DNA of 64,000 bases, taken from NCBI GenBank assembly GCA_030424595.1, contig JAUHWG010000019.1, forward strand, positions 1-64,000. The letters are read 5' to 3'. Both the position numbers and the translations under genes were made by a program. Positions within the stretch are counted from its first letter, which is position 1. Each line of letters opens with the position of its first letter. This document shows positions 1 through 8,057 of this stretch, in pieces. The stretch comes from Polyangia bacterium (GTDB lineage Bacteria > Myxococcota_A > Polyangia > Nannocystales > Nannocystaceae). The notes beneath the pieces are model-generated. The model ran no database searches. It worked only from the letters and a program-made list of their open reading frames with translations, and was not told the origin of the DNA.

Positions 1-178
1 GGGGGGGAGTCGGGGGCTGAAGTGCTGGTGGGGACGGGCGTGTGGTGCGGGCGGTGAGGGGGGGAGTCGGGGGCTGAAGTGCTGGTGGGGACGGGCGTGC
101 GGTGTGGGCGGTGAGGGGGGGAGTCGGGGGCTGAAGTGCTGGTGGGGACGGGCGTGCGGTGCGGGCGGTGAGGGGGGG
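1..178. repeat. 57-bp tandem repeat, three copies
   Basis: Three head-to-tail copies of a G-rich 57-bp unit; the AGTCGGGGG landmark falls at 8, 65 and 122. Copies differ by only one or two bases, which suggests recent expansion. A fourth copy would begin near 179 but has decayed. The array may continue upstream of the window. It lies downstream of the minus-strand gene that ends at 269. No gene is visible between 1 and 268. Confidence 0.9.
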
Positions 179-268
179 TATCGGGGGGGGATGTGATCGT
201 AGGGCTGGGCGGAGCCTTTGGCCGTTGGGGGGCCTGGGCTCGGTCGATCGCGGCGGCGGTGGGTAGGC

Positions 269-3253
269 TCATGGCGTCCCCTCGGCGTCGGCGTGCGGGC
301 GAAGATCGAGGTTGAAGCCCGCGGGCGGGGGGGCGTCGCCGTCGGCGTCGATGGTGATCCGGAGATCGACGGGTGTGGCGGGGCCTAGGCCCCCGGGGTC
401 GACGCGGAGCGGGGTCTTGCCCGGTCGGTGGGGGATGCGGAGGTCGAGCCTCGGCTCCCATGGGGTGGCCTCGCCGGCGCCGCTCGGGCGGAGGTCGATA
501 CGCAGGCGCTGGCGGCCGCGCCTGCGGGCCTTGGCGGCGTCATCGTCGAGGGCGGCGTAGCCCCGCAGGCCCTCGCCGAGGAGGACGCCCGGGAAGATCA
601 AGGTGGTCGGCGGGTGCGGCCGCGGGGGGAGGAGGATCGCCGGTCGCAGGAGCATGTCGGACTTCAGGGGGCCGACCGTCGGCAGCGGCGCTCCTGCGGG
701 GGCGCTGAGGGACGCGCGGCCGCGCTCGAACCAAGCGCTCGCGAGGGTCGACTCGGCGTCGGCGGCCCGGCGCCAGCGGCTGGTGAGGACGGCGACGAGG
801 AGGGCGAGGGCGGCGAGCTGCAGCCAGGCTGGGAGGGCCCGGCGGGCGAGCTCTCGCAGGCGGTCGATGACCGGCCTCCGTCGCCAGAGGATCAGGATCG
901 TCAGCAGCCCCGCGAGGCTGAGGAGCCCGGCGATGACGTCGAGCGGGCGCCATCGCCGGTAGGTCAGGGTGACCTCGCCGTCGCCGACCGCGGCGGCGAG
1001 GAGCGTCGGCTCGGTGCCGTCGTCGCCGTTGGCCTTGCCGCCGCGGAGCAGACCGCGGCGGCGCTCGCCGGGGGTCGCGTCGGCGACCGGTTCGGCGCCG
1101 CGGGGGCGGGCGATCGCGGGGGTCTCGACCCAGGGGAGGAGCTGACCGTCCTGCTCCAGCTCCCAGCGCGGGTAGCCGCCGACGTGGACGACGAGGCGGC
1201 TCTGCGATCGGTCGGCGCCGCGGATCCGCAGGCGGAGGGCGCCGCTGTCGGGGTCTCCGGAGAGGAGCTCGACCTCGCCGGGGCCTTCGATATGGGCGAG
1301 CGTCGCGACCGGATCGCCCCAGCCGGCCGGCGAGGGGGCGTCGCGCTCATAGACGGTGAAGGGGGCGAAGCTCGCGACCTCGCGTCCGCGGCCGCGGCCG
1401 CGCTCGCGGATCACATAGCGGACGCCGAGGCGGTCGAGGAGCGGCTCGGCGCCGGCCTCCGGCTTGTGGACGAAGTTGTCGCCGGGGGTGAAGCCGAGCT
1501 TGTAGGTCGGCGTGCGGGTGACGAGCGGCGAATCCATGAACCAGTGGGCGTTGCGCCCGGCCTGGAAGGCGATCCGGTAGCGCTCGCCGGGCTGACGTTC
1601 TCTCCAGCGGTCGGCGAGCCAGGCGAGGAGCTCGTCGTAGGCGACCTCGCGGGCGGCGAGCTCCGCCGGGCTCGGGCGATCGCCCTTGCCCTTGGCGCTC
1701 GGTCGGAGCTGGGCGGCGAGGTGGAAGAAGCGCTCGGTCGGGACCTCGCCGACCTTGAAGCGGGTGACCTCGGCTCGGGTCCCGCTGACCACCCCGGCGC
1801 TCAGGAGGGCGAGGGCGCCCCCCAGGAGCATCGCCGCCGGCACCCGCAGGTGAGCGCGAAGCCGGGAGCGCCAGAGGCCGACGATGATCTGGGCGAGGCC
1901 GACGACGCCGATCGCCGCGAGGAGGAAGAGCCCCGGCTTGGCGGCGATCAGAAAGCGCTGGTACTGGACGTGCGAGAAGCCCTCGCTGAGGAGGTCGAGG
2001 CGGAGCTCGGCGAAGCTGTCGCTGCTGGCGAGGAGCCACTGAAGGAGCGCCCAGGCGCCGAGGAGGCGGGCGAGGGAAGAGCCGCGCAGGGCGACCAGGG
2101 CGAGCCCGAGCCAGGCGGCATAGCCGACCGCTGAGGGCATGTTCGCCGTCCAGTGGCCGCTCTTCGCCATCTCGGTCATCGTCGCCAGGGGGGCGTGAAG
2201 CCAGCCGTAGCTGGCCATCCAGCCGCGGTGGGCGAGCATCGGCAGGAGCCACCAGGCGGCGAGCAGAAGGGCGATCCCGGCGACCACGACCAGGTCCGCG
2301 GCGGAGCTGGCGATCCCCGAGGCGATCACGCGCAGGCGCCTCGTCCACCGCGCCGAGAGGCGGATGTCTTGTTGGTCAGGTGTGTCGGCGCGGGGCGGGG
2401 CGGCGCGGGGGAGGAGGAGGAGGCCGAGACCGCCGGCGAGCGCGAGGCTCGGCAGGCTCATGGGGTGGGCGAGGAGAGCGAGGCCTCCGGCGAGCCCCGC
2501 CTTGAGCAGATGTCGCTGTCCGCGGACCGCCCCAGCGCCGCCGGAGAGCGACGCCTGCCGTCCGCGGACCGCCTCGCTGAGGCAGAGCACGGCGAGCGAG
2601 GTCGCCAGCGCCTGCGGCCAGACGCCGTAGAGCACGGTGTAGATCCAGCCGCCCTCGCGGTAGGTGCCGGCGTCGACCAGGGCGAGGATCCCCGCGAGGG
2701 CGCCGACCGACGCGCCGGCGATCATCCGCGCGGCGGCGCCGGGCACCGTCGCTGGGGCGCCTGCGGTCTTGGGGCTGTCCGTTGGGTCGGCGGCGGCGAC
2801 GGACGGATGGCGAGGGTGGGCGCCGGCGATCGTCACCCCGGCGTGGACCAGCGCCCAGCCCTGGAGGATGAAGACCAGCGAGACCATCCAGGCGTAGGCG
2901 GCCGCCCAGCTCGCCTGGCCGAAGCTCAGGAGGCGGAGGAGGACGACGATGAGGTCGCCGAGCGGAGGGTAGAGCTCGCCGACCGGCGCGCCGAAGAACC
3001 ACATCGAGCTCCAGCCGCGGAGCTCGCCGGCCGCGAGAACCTGCCCGTAGAGCCATGCCCGAGTCAGGTGGACCGTATGGTCGGCGCTCGTCGGCATGAT
3101 CCCGCGGGGGAGGGGCCAGACAAGGGCGAGGCCGACGACGAGAACGACGGCGTAGGCGAGCCAGGGGGCGAGGCGCGCTGCTCGGTCGAGCCGCGTCGGC
3201 GCTACATCTGGCGCGGGCGCGGGCGCCAGCTCCGGCCTAGCGTCGGGGGGCAC
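269..3253 (-). CDS. Large multi-pass membrane protein, PTPS-related/GT-C-like
   Basis: Predicted integral membrane protein of about 994 residues. After the first membrane helix comes a loop carrying D-H-T-V-H, RAW, and a W-FFGAP-GELYPPL stretch, which resembles the '6-pyruvoyl-tetrahydropterin synthase related' membrane family (PF10131) and lipid-linked sugar transferases in general. About ten hydrophobic helices follow, then a soluble domain of roughly 300 residues, one more helix and a C-terminal beta-rich domain. The likely start is GTG at 3253, overlapping the preceding methyltransferase stop by 17 bp; a longer reading to 3391 would run inside that gene. It is third in a minus-strand operon after a GT2 glycosyltransferase and a methyltransferase, so a role in building or exporting a cell-surface glycan is likely. 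The substrate is unknown. Confidence 0.75.
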   Translation of the reverse strand: MPPDARPELAPAPAPDVAPTRLDRAARLAPWLAYAVVLVVGLALVWPLPRGIMPTSADHTVHLTRAWLYGQVLAAGELRGWSSMWFFGAPVGELYPPLGDLIVVLLRLLSFGQASWAAAYAWMVSLVFILQGWALVHAGVTIAGAHPRHPSVAAADPTDSPKTAGAPATVPGAAARMIAGASVGALAGILALVDAGTYREGGWIYTVLYGVWPQALATSLAVLCLSEAVRGRQASLSGGAGAVRGQRHLLKAGLAGGLALLAHPMSLPSLALAGGLGLLLLPRAAPPRADTPDQQDIRLSARWTRRLRVIASGIASSAADLVVVAGIALLLAAWWLLPMLAHRGWMASYGWLHAPLATMTEMAKSGHWTANMPSAVGYAAWLGLALVALRGSSLARLLGAWALLQWLLASSDSFAELRLDLLSEGFSHVQYQRFLIAAKPGLFLLAAIGVVGLAQIIVGLWRSRLRAHLRVPAAMLLGGALALLSAGVVSGTRAEVTRFKVGEVPTERFFHLAAQLRPSAKGKGDRPSPAELAAREVAYDELLAWLADRWRERQPGERYRIAFQAGRNAHWFMDSPLVTRTPTYKLGFTPGDNFVHKPEAGAEPLLDRLGVRYVIRERGRGRGREVASFAPFTVYERDAPSPAGWGDPVATLAHIEGPGEVELLSGDPDSGALRLRIRGADRSQSRLVVHVGGYPRWELEQDGQLLPWVETPAIARPRGAEPVADATPGERRRGLLRGGKANGDDGTEPTLLAAAVGDGEVTLTYRRWRPLDVIAGLLSLAGLLTILILWRRRPVIDRLRELARRALPAWLQLAALALLVAVLTSRWRRAADAESTLASAWFERGRASLSAPAGAPLPTVGPLKSDMLLRPAILLPPRPHPPTTLIFPGVLLGEGLRGYAALDDDAAKARRRGRQRLRIDLRPSGAGEATPWEPRLDLRIPHRPGKTPLRVDPGGLGPATPVDLRITIDADGDAPPPAGFNLDLRPHADAEGTP

Positions 3254-3854
3254 CGAGGACCACCGTCCAGGGCAGAGGTCGGCGGATCGCCTGGACCTCG
3301 AGGTGAGCCGCCGCGAGGTCCAGGAGCTGGCGACGGGAGAAGTTTTGCAGGTGTCCTGGGGTGTTGCCGAGGTCGCGGATGTAGCGACCACGGGCGAGGT
3401 TGAGGAGCCGCCAGACGGGCTCCCAGGGGGTGCTGATGAGGACCTGGCCGGAGCTCACGCGGGCGAGCTCGGCGAGGCCCCGGGAGGGCTCTTCGAGGTG
3501 CTCCAGGACCTCGCAGCAGACCACCAGGTCGAAGGCGCCGTCGTCGTGGGGGAGGTCGTAGATCGAGGCGATCTCGAACTCGATCGCGGGGTCGATGCCG
3601 GGGGCTCGGGCGTCCTCGAGATCACAGGCGAGGAAGCGCTCGGGCCGGGGACCGCCGCTGCGCAGCAGGTGGTCGGCGAGGCGTCCCTCACCGCAGCCGA
3701 CCTCGAGCACCCGGCGCGCTCGCGCTCCGCGGTAGAGGTCGCTCACCGAGCGGAGGAAGCCGTCGACGAGCCGACGGGCGATCGGGTTGCGGGTGTCGTA
3801 TTTGTCGTCGACGTTGCCGACGATCACCTCGCCGGGGGCGCGAGGGGGGCTCAT
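3237..3854 (-). CDS. Class I SAM-dependent methyltransferase
   Basis: A 205-residue soluble protein with a clear Rossmann methyltransferase core: motif I reads VLEVGCGEG (about residues 49-57), followed by an acidic loop (ACDLED) and a motif-4-like FDLVVCCEVLEHLEEP. This matches the Methyltransf_11 type that modifies small molecules or glycans. Its ATG overlaps the stop of the upstream GT2 gene by 4 bp (ATGA), and its own stop lies inside the start of the next gene, so the three are almost certainly co-transcribed and translationally coupled. The most likely substrate is a sugar or lipid-linked glycan made by the neighbours; this is inferred from context only. Confidence 0.85.
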   Translation of the reverse strand: MSPPRAPGEVIVGNVDDKYDTRNPIARRLVDGFLRSVSDLYRGARARRVLEVGCGEGRLADHLLRSGGPRPERFLACDLEDARAPGIDPAIEFEIASIYDLPHDDGAFDLVVCCEVLEHLEEPSRGLAELARVSSGQVLISTPWEPVWRLLNLARGRYIRDLGNTPGHLQNFSRRQLLDLAAAHLEVQAIRRPLPWTVVLGAPRR

Positions 3855-4927
3855 CGCGGCGCTCCGTCGACTCCGCGGCCGGGGCGGTCAGACTGCCCGT
3901 CGGCGCTGCGCCAGGGCGAGGCCGAGCTGCGGCGGACGCCGGGGGCGCGGGGTGTCTCGCCGGCGAGGGCGAGCTCGTCGGCGCGGACGCCATCGGCCAG
4001 GCGTTGGCGGCGGAGCAGCTCCTCGGAGAGGCGCCGGTTGGTCGCCAGCAGATCGCCGAGCAGCGCCATCAGGCCGACGAGGAACGCGAGGACGATCGCG
4101 CCGACGGCGACCAGGAGCGACTCGGTATGCCCGGACTCCGCCGGGTAGCGCGAGACATAAAAGTAGAAGAAGCGGGCGCCCAGGAGCACGCCGACGCTGC
4201 CGAGGGCGACGGCGATCAGGCCGAAGCTCTGGACCGGCCAGTAGGTGGCGTAGGCCCGGACGATCACCGCGCCGTTGCGGCGGACGTAGCCGGCGATCGA
4301 CTTGAAGAGGCGGGAGGGTCGTTGGACCGGGTTGGTGGCGATCGCGACGTTGCCGATCACCAGCCCCGCCTGACCGGCCTGGATGATCGTCTCCAGGGTG
4401 TAGGTGAAGCGGTTGTGGACGAAGAGGGTCGCCGCCGCCCGGCGCGAGAGGGCACGAAAGCCGCTGGTCGCGTCGCTGACCGCGGTCCCCGACGCCCGCC
4501 TGACCGCCCCGGAGCCCCATCGCTGGAGGATCTTCTTGATCAGCGAGAAGTGGGCGATCGTGTCGGTCTGGCGATCGCCGATGACGATGTCGGCCTCGCC
4601 CGCGAGCACCGGCGCGACCAGGCGGGGGATGTCCTCGCCCTTGTACTGATTGTCCGCGTCGGTGTTGACGATGATGTCGGCGCCGAGGCGGATGCAGGCG
4701 TCGACGCCCGCGGCGTAGGCAGCCGCGAGCCCGCGGTTTCGCGGGAAGCGGAGGATGTGGTGGACGCCGAGCTCGGCCGCGACCTCTGCGGTGCCGTCGC
4801 TGCTGCCGTCGTCGATCACCAGCACCTCGATCGCGTCGATCCCCGGGATCGCGCGCGGCAGGTCGGCGAAGGTCGGGCCGAGGTGCTCGCGCTCGTTGAG
4901 GCACGGGATCTGGATGATCAGCTTCAC
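3851..4927 (-). CDS. Family 2 glycosyltransferase with C-terminal membrane anchor
   Basis: GT-A fold glycosyltransferase resembling dolichyl/undecaprenyl-phosphate sugar transferases. The N-terminus KLIIQIPCLNE leads into the nucleotide-binding VLVIDDGSSDGT, then the metal-binding NTDADNQY. The last third has two hydrophobic helices (around FGLIAVALGSVGVLL and LVAVGAIVLAFLVGLMALL), as in polyprenyl-phosphate glycosyltransferases that transfer a sugar to a membrane lipid. GTG at 4927 puts the protein start exactly where the family begins; an ATG at 4981 would add 18 unrelated residues. It is the first gene of the operon with the methyltransferase and the large membrane protein. It probably makes a lipid-phosphate sugar donor used by the GT-C-like membrane proteins nearby. 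Confidence 0.87.
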   Translation of the reverse strand: MKLIIQIPCLNEREHLGPTFADLPRAIPGIDAIEVLVIDDGSSDGTAEVAAELGVHHILRFPRNRGLAAAYAAGVDACIRLGADIIVNTDADNQYKGEDIPRLVAPVLAGEADIVIGDRQTDTIAHFSLIKKILQRWGSGAVRRASGTAVSDATSGFRALSRRAAATLFVHNRFTYTLETIIQAGQAGLVIGNVAIATNPVQRPSRLFKSIAGYVRRNGAVIVRAYATYWPVQSFGLIAVALGSVGVLLGARFFYFYVSRYPAESGHTESLLVAVGAIVLAFLVGLMALLGDLLATNRRLSEELLRRQRLADGVRADELALAGETPRAPGVRRSSASPWRSADGQSDRPGRGVDGAPR

Positions 4928-5084
4928 GGGCGCCGATGGCTTGTACCACCGGCCCGGCGCCGGGCAAAAGAGCGCACGCACGGTCAGCGGCCGCGAGGGG
5001 GCCCGAGCTGGCGGATTGAGGAGCCCGCGGCCGGAGCTCCGCGTGGGCCCGGGTCCTCCAGGTGACGGGTTTGTCTAGCTAGGT

Positions 5085-5272
5085 TGCTGGGCGACTTGCC
5101 GGACTAGCTGCCAGATGACTTTCCGGGCTTCCGAGCGACGTGCCGGACCACCCGAGCGACGTGCCGGACTTCCGAGCGACTTGTCGGACTTTCCGGGGGA
5201 TTTGCCGGACGATTTCCCGGACTTGCCGAGCGACTTGCCGGGCGACTTGCCGGGCGACTTCCCGGTACCGAG
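5085..5272. repeat. Degenerate 12-bp tandem repeat array
   Basis: About fifteen imperfect copies of a unit near GACTTGCCGGGC fill the gap just downstream of the minus-strand gene ending at 5275. Read on the minus strand the unit would give Gly-Lys-Ser-Pro repeats, but all frames are low complexity and no gene is supported. Confidence 0.8.
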
Positions 5273-5274
5273 GG

Positions 5275-5811
5275 CTACTCGCCGTACCAGACCTTGACCG
5301 CCGACCATCCCTCACGGGGCCAGCGCGCAAGGCCCATGATGATCGCGAGGGCCTCGGAGTCCGCGGGGCTCCAGATCGCGGAGGCCCAGCCGCCCTGGAT
5401 CCGCCAGAGGGCGAAGACGACGTCGACGTAGGAGCCCGGGCCTTCGAGGCCGCTCTGCTCGGCCTGCTCCTGGACGAGCTCGACGTCGACGACGATCCAC
5501 TCGCCTGGGGAGGCGGCCCAGCGCCCCTCGCCGTTGGCGTTCCAGGTGCCGATCGCACCGCCGAAGTTCGAGTAGGCGACCAGCGCCTTGGGGTCGCCGG
5601 TGAGCTGGGTCGCGTGCTCGTCGGTGATCCGCTGGGCGGAGATCAGCGAGACGGGGGGAGCCTCGGACCATACCCCGAGCGGCTCGTAGGAGCAGGCGAG
5701 CTCCGAGGCGTGATGCTCAGCGACCCCGGAGTAGAGAGCGCCCTCCGGGTTGGCCGCCCGCATGATCTTGACCGAGTCTTCGAAGGGACGAACGGTGAAT
5801 CCTGTGTTCAT
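5275..5811 (-). CDS. Hypothetical protein, 178 aa
   Basis: A complete soluble-looking protein with no signal peptide or membrane helix. It is acidic and tryptophan-rich towards the C-terminus, with several short beta-like stretches (for example GEWIVVDVELV and SYVDVVFALWRI). Normal amino-acid composition and an ATG at 5811 with a divergent neighbour starting at 5939 support a real gene. No family was recognised. The stop sits immediately beside a 12-bp repeat array, so the extreme C-terminus could have been shaped by it. Confidence 0.7.
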   Translation of the reverse strand: MNTGFTVRPFEDSVKIMRAANPEGALYSGVAEHHASELACSYEPLGVWSEAPPVSLISAQRITDEHATQLTGDPKALVAYSNFGGAIGTWNANGEGRWAASPGEWIVVDVELVQEQAEQSGLEGPGSYVDVVFALWRIQGGWASAIWSPADSEALAIIMGLARWPREGWSAVKVWYGE

Positions 5812-5938
5812 GGGCTCCCTTGGCTTGCATAGTCCGCGCCCGAGGGATCGTCAATACGGAGCCGCGGCCGGGTAGATGGGGCCGCGGGGTCGGGATGCGC
5901 GGCTCCCACGGGCCGCGCGAGGGGATACCATCTCGGCG

Positions 5939-7669
5939 ATGCGCCGCCCTGATCCCCGTTCTCGTCGCCAGCGATGGTCGACGGCGATCCTCGGGGGGGG
6001 GCTCGTCCTCGGCTTTTGGCTGCATTCGCGGGCCTGGACCTTCCTCTGCGACGACGCCTTCATCTCCTTTCGCTACGCGGTCAACCTCGCCCGCGAGGGG
6101 GCGCTCGAGTACAACCTCGGCGAACGGGTCGAGGGCTACACCAACTTCCTCTGGGTGCTGATCCTCGCGCTCGGCGAGGGGTTGGGCCTCGCCCCGCCGC
6201 TGCTCGCCCCGGCGCTGACGATGATCGGAGCGGCGTGCCTGGTGGTCGCCGCGACGCTCCTCCTCCGCGGTCTGCGGGGGCGCAGCGGCGCGCCCCCAGG
6301 CCCCGGCGACCTCGCCCCGGCGGCCCTGATGGTCGCCTCGCCGGAGGTGATGGTCTGGTCGCAGGGGGGGCTGGAGACCAGCGCAGCCGCGGCCCTGGCG
6401 GTCCTGGCGATGGTCGCCTGGATCGGCCGTCGGCCGATCGTCGCGTCTCTTGTCGCCGGCCTCGCGGGGCTCCTGCGCGCGGATGTCCTGCTGGCGGTCG
6501 CCTGCTTCGGGCTCGCGTGGTTAGCGCTCCGGGGCGCGGCGCGCTTGGGCTGGGTCCGCCGAGGGCTCGCCTGGGCGGGGACCGAGGACGAGCGGAGGTC
6601 TGCTCCGGGCTCCAGGCGTGGTGAGGAGGCTTCGGAGCCGCCGGGCCTACTCCTGGGCCTCGGCGTCCGTCGGCTCGTGGTGGCGGGCCTGCTCTTCGTC
6701 GCCCTGATCGGCGGCCACCTGATCTTCCGCCGCCTCTACTACGGCGTGTGGCTGCCGAACACCTGGGCGATCAAGTCCCACGGCGCTCTCCTCCGCGGGA
6801 CCCACGGCGTCGCCTACCTCGAAGCCTGGGCCTCGGGCCTGGGCCTCGTCTCGCTCTCCGGGCTCGCCGCGCTGATGATCGCGGGGTTCGCGGTTCTCCG
6901 GACCCGCGCCCTCGTCCTGGTCTCGCCGATCGCCGGGACCGCCCTCTACGCCTGGAGCGTGGGGGGCGACTTCATGGCCTACAGCCGCTTTCTCCTGGTC
7001 GCGAGCGCCCTCATCGCGGTCCTGCTGAGCTGGATCCTCATCGACCTGGGGGAGCTCGTGGGCCGGCGCTTCCCCGGCCTGCGGGCGCTCGGCTGGGTCG
7101 TGGTCTTGGGGCTCGCGGGGCTCCTCGGCGTCCGCTCGCAGGGTCGTTGGGCGGCCGATATGGAGCAGTCCGCCGGCTGGCTCGACGGTCGCTGGGAGGG
7201 CGTCCGGGCGATGGATCACTTCGCCCTCGAGCGCCTGCACGCCGGCGCCTGGATGGGCGAGAACTTGCCGCCTGAGACGCTGATCACCGTCGGCGCCGCG
7301 GGGGCGCTCCCCTACGCCTCGATGTTGCCGACGATCGACGCCTACGGCCTCGTCGATCCGGCGATCGCCCGCCTGCCTGGGGTCAAGCCTCTCGTCGGCG
7401 AGCGGGCCCGCCCTGGCCACCAGATCGGCGCGCCGCTCAGCTATCTCCGCGAGCGCGACCCCGATCTCTTCTGTCATGTCGGTTTTGTCGGCCCGCGGCG
7501 TCCGACGCCCGCGCAGGCCCGTCGTCGCGGGCTCGGGGGCGGCTTTGTCTGGGCCTGCGTCGAGCCCGATCCGGTCGCCCACCCGCGGGAGCCCGGGGGG
7601 ATCGTCGGCGGCAACTACTACTGCTGTCTGCGACCCCGCGCCCGCCGTGTCGGGCCCTTCGGGGGCTGA
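5939..7669 (+). CDS. GT-C type membrane glycosyltransferase, AftB-like
   Basis: Integral membrane protein of about 576 residues with some ten helices. Soon after the first helix comes DDAFISFRYAVNL, then GERVEGYTNFLW. This pair is characteristic of the GT-C arabinofuranosyltransferase AftB-like family, in which the acidic pair binds a polyprenyl-phosphate sugar. ATG at 5939 is preferred because an AGGGG precedes it; an in-frame ATG at 5876 lacks support. The 3' end is odd: the last codons and the stop lie inside the first copy of a ~73-bp tandem repeat, giving the basic tail LRPRARRVGPFGG. It probably transfers a sugar to a surface glycan; acceptor and sugar are unknown. Confidence 0.8.
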   Translation: MRRPDPRSRRQRWSTAILGGGLVLGFWLHSRAWTFLCDDAFISFRYAVNLAREGALEYNLGERVEGYTNFLWVLILALGEGLGLAPPLLAPALTMIGAACLVVAATLLLRGLRGRSGAPPGPGDLAPAALMVASPEVMVWSQGGLETSAAAALAVLAMVAWIGRRPIVASLVAGLAGLLRADVLLAVACFGLAWLALRGAARLGWVRRGLAWAGTEDERRSAPGSRRGEEASEPPGLLLGLGVRRLVVAGLLFVALIGGHLIFRRLYYGVWLPNTWAIKSHGALLRGTHGVAYLEAWASGLGLVSLSGLAALMIAGFAVLRTRALVLVSPIAGTALYAWSVGGDFMAYSRFLLVASALIAVLLSWILIDLGELVGRRFPGLRALGWVVVLGLAGLLGVRSQGRWAADMEQSAGWLDGRWEGVRAMDHFALERLHAGAWMGENLPPETLITVGAAGALPYASMLPTIDAYGLVDPAIARLPGVKPLVGERARPGHQIGAPLSYLRERDPDLFCHVGFVGPRRPTPAQARRRGLGGGFVWACVEPDPVAHPREPGGIVGGNYYCCLRPRARRVGPFGG

Positions 7670-7920
7670 GCGCTGGAGGTCGCCCCGCGACTCCACTCGC
7701 TCTCTGCGACCCCGCGCCCGCCGTGTCGGGCCCCTCGGAGGCTGAGCGCCGGCCTGCTGGCGACTCCACTCGCTGTCTCCGACCCCGCGTCCGCCCGGTC
7801 GGGCTCCTCGGAGGCTGAACTCCGTCCTGCTCGCGGCTCCACTCGCTATCTGCGACCCCGCGCCCGGTCGGGCTCCTCGGAGCTTGAACTCCGGCCTGCT
7901 CGCGACTCCACTCCGCGGCA
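7625..7920. repeat. ~73-bp tandem repeat, four copies
   Basis: Four head-to-tail copies beginning near 7625, 7702, 7774 and 7848, each starting T-C-T-G-C-G-A-CCCCGCG and ending in GACTCCACTCGCT or a close variant. The first copy overlaps the coding end and stop of the preceding gene; the rest fill most of the gap before the next gene at 8058. Copies differ by small indels and several substitutions. Confidence 0.88.
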
Positions 7921-8057
7921 GCGGAGCTAGCCCCGCGACATCGCCTCGCCTCTGCGGATGGGCTCGAGAGCTGCATTTTGTCGATCGCCGCGATGGTGTC
8001 ATCGTCCTCGAGCTTGAGGAGTCGTTGCTCGAGCGGTGACTCCCGGGGTACGAGCGA

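Noticed and set aside
428-2134. 568-codon plus-strand reading opposite the large membrane protein
   Set aside because: Fully antisense to a better-supported gene; Gly/Glu/Ala-rich composition typical of frame shadows in GC-rich DNA, no domain or start signal.
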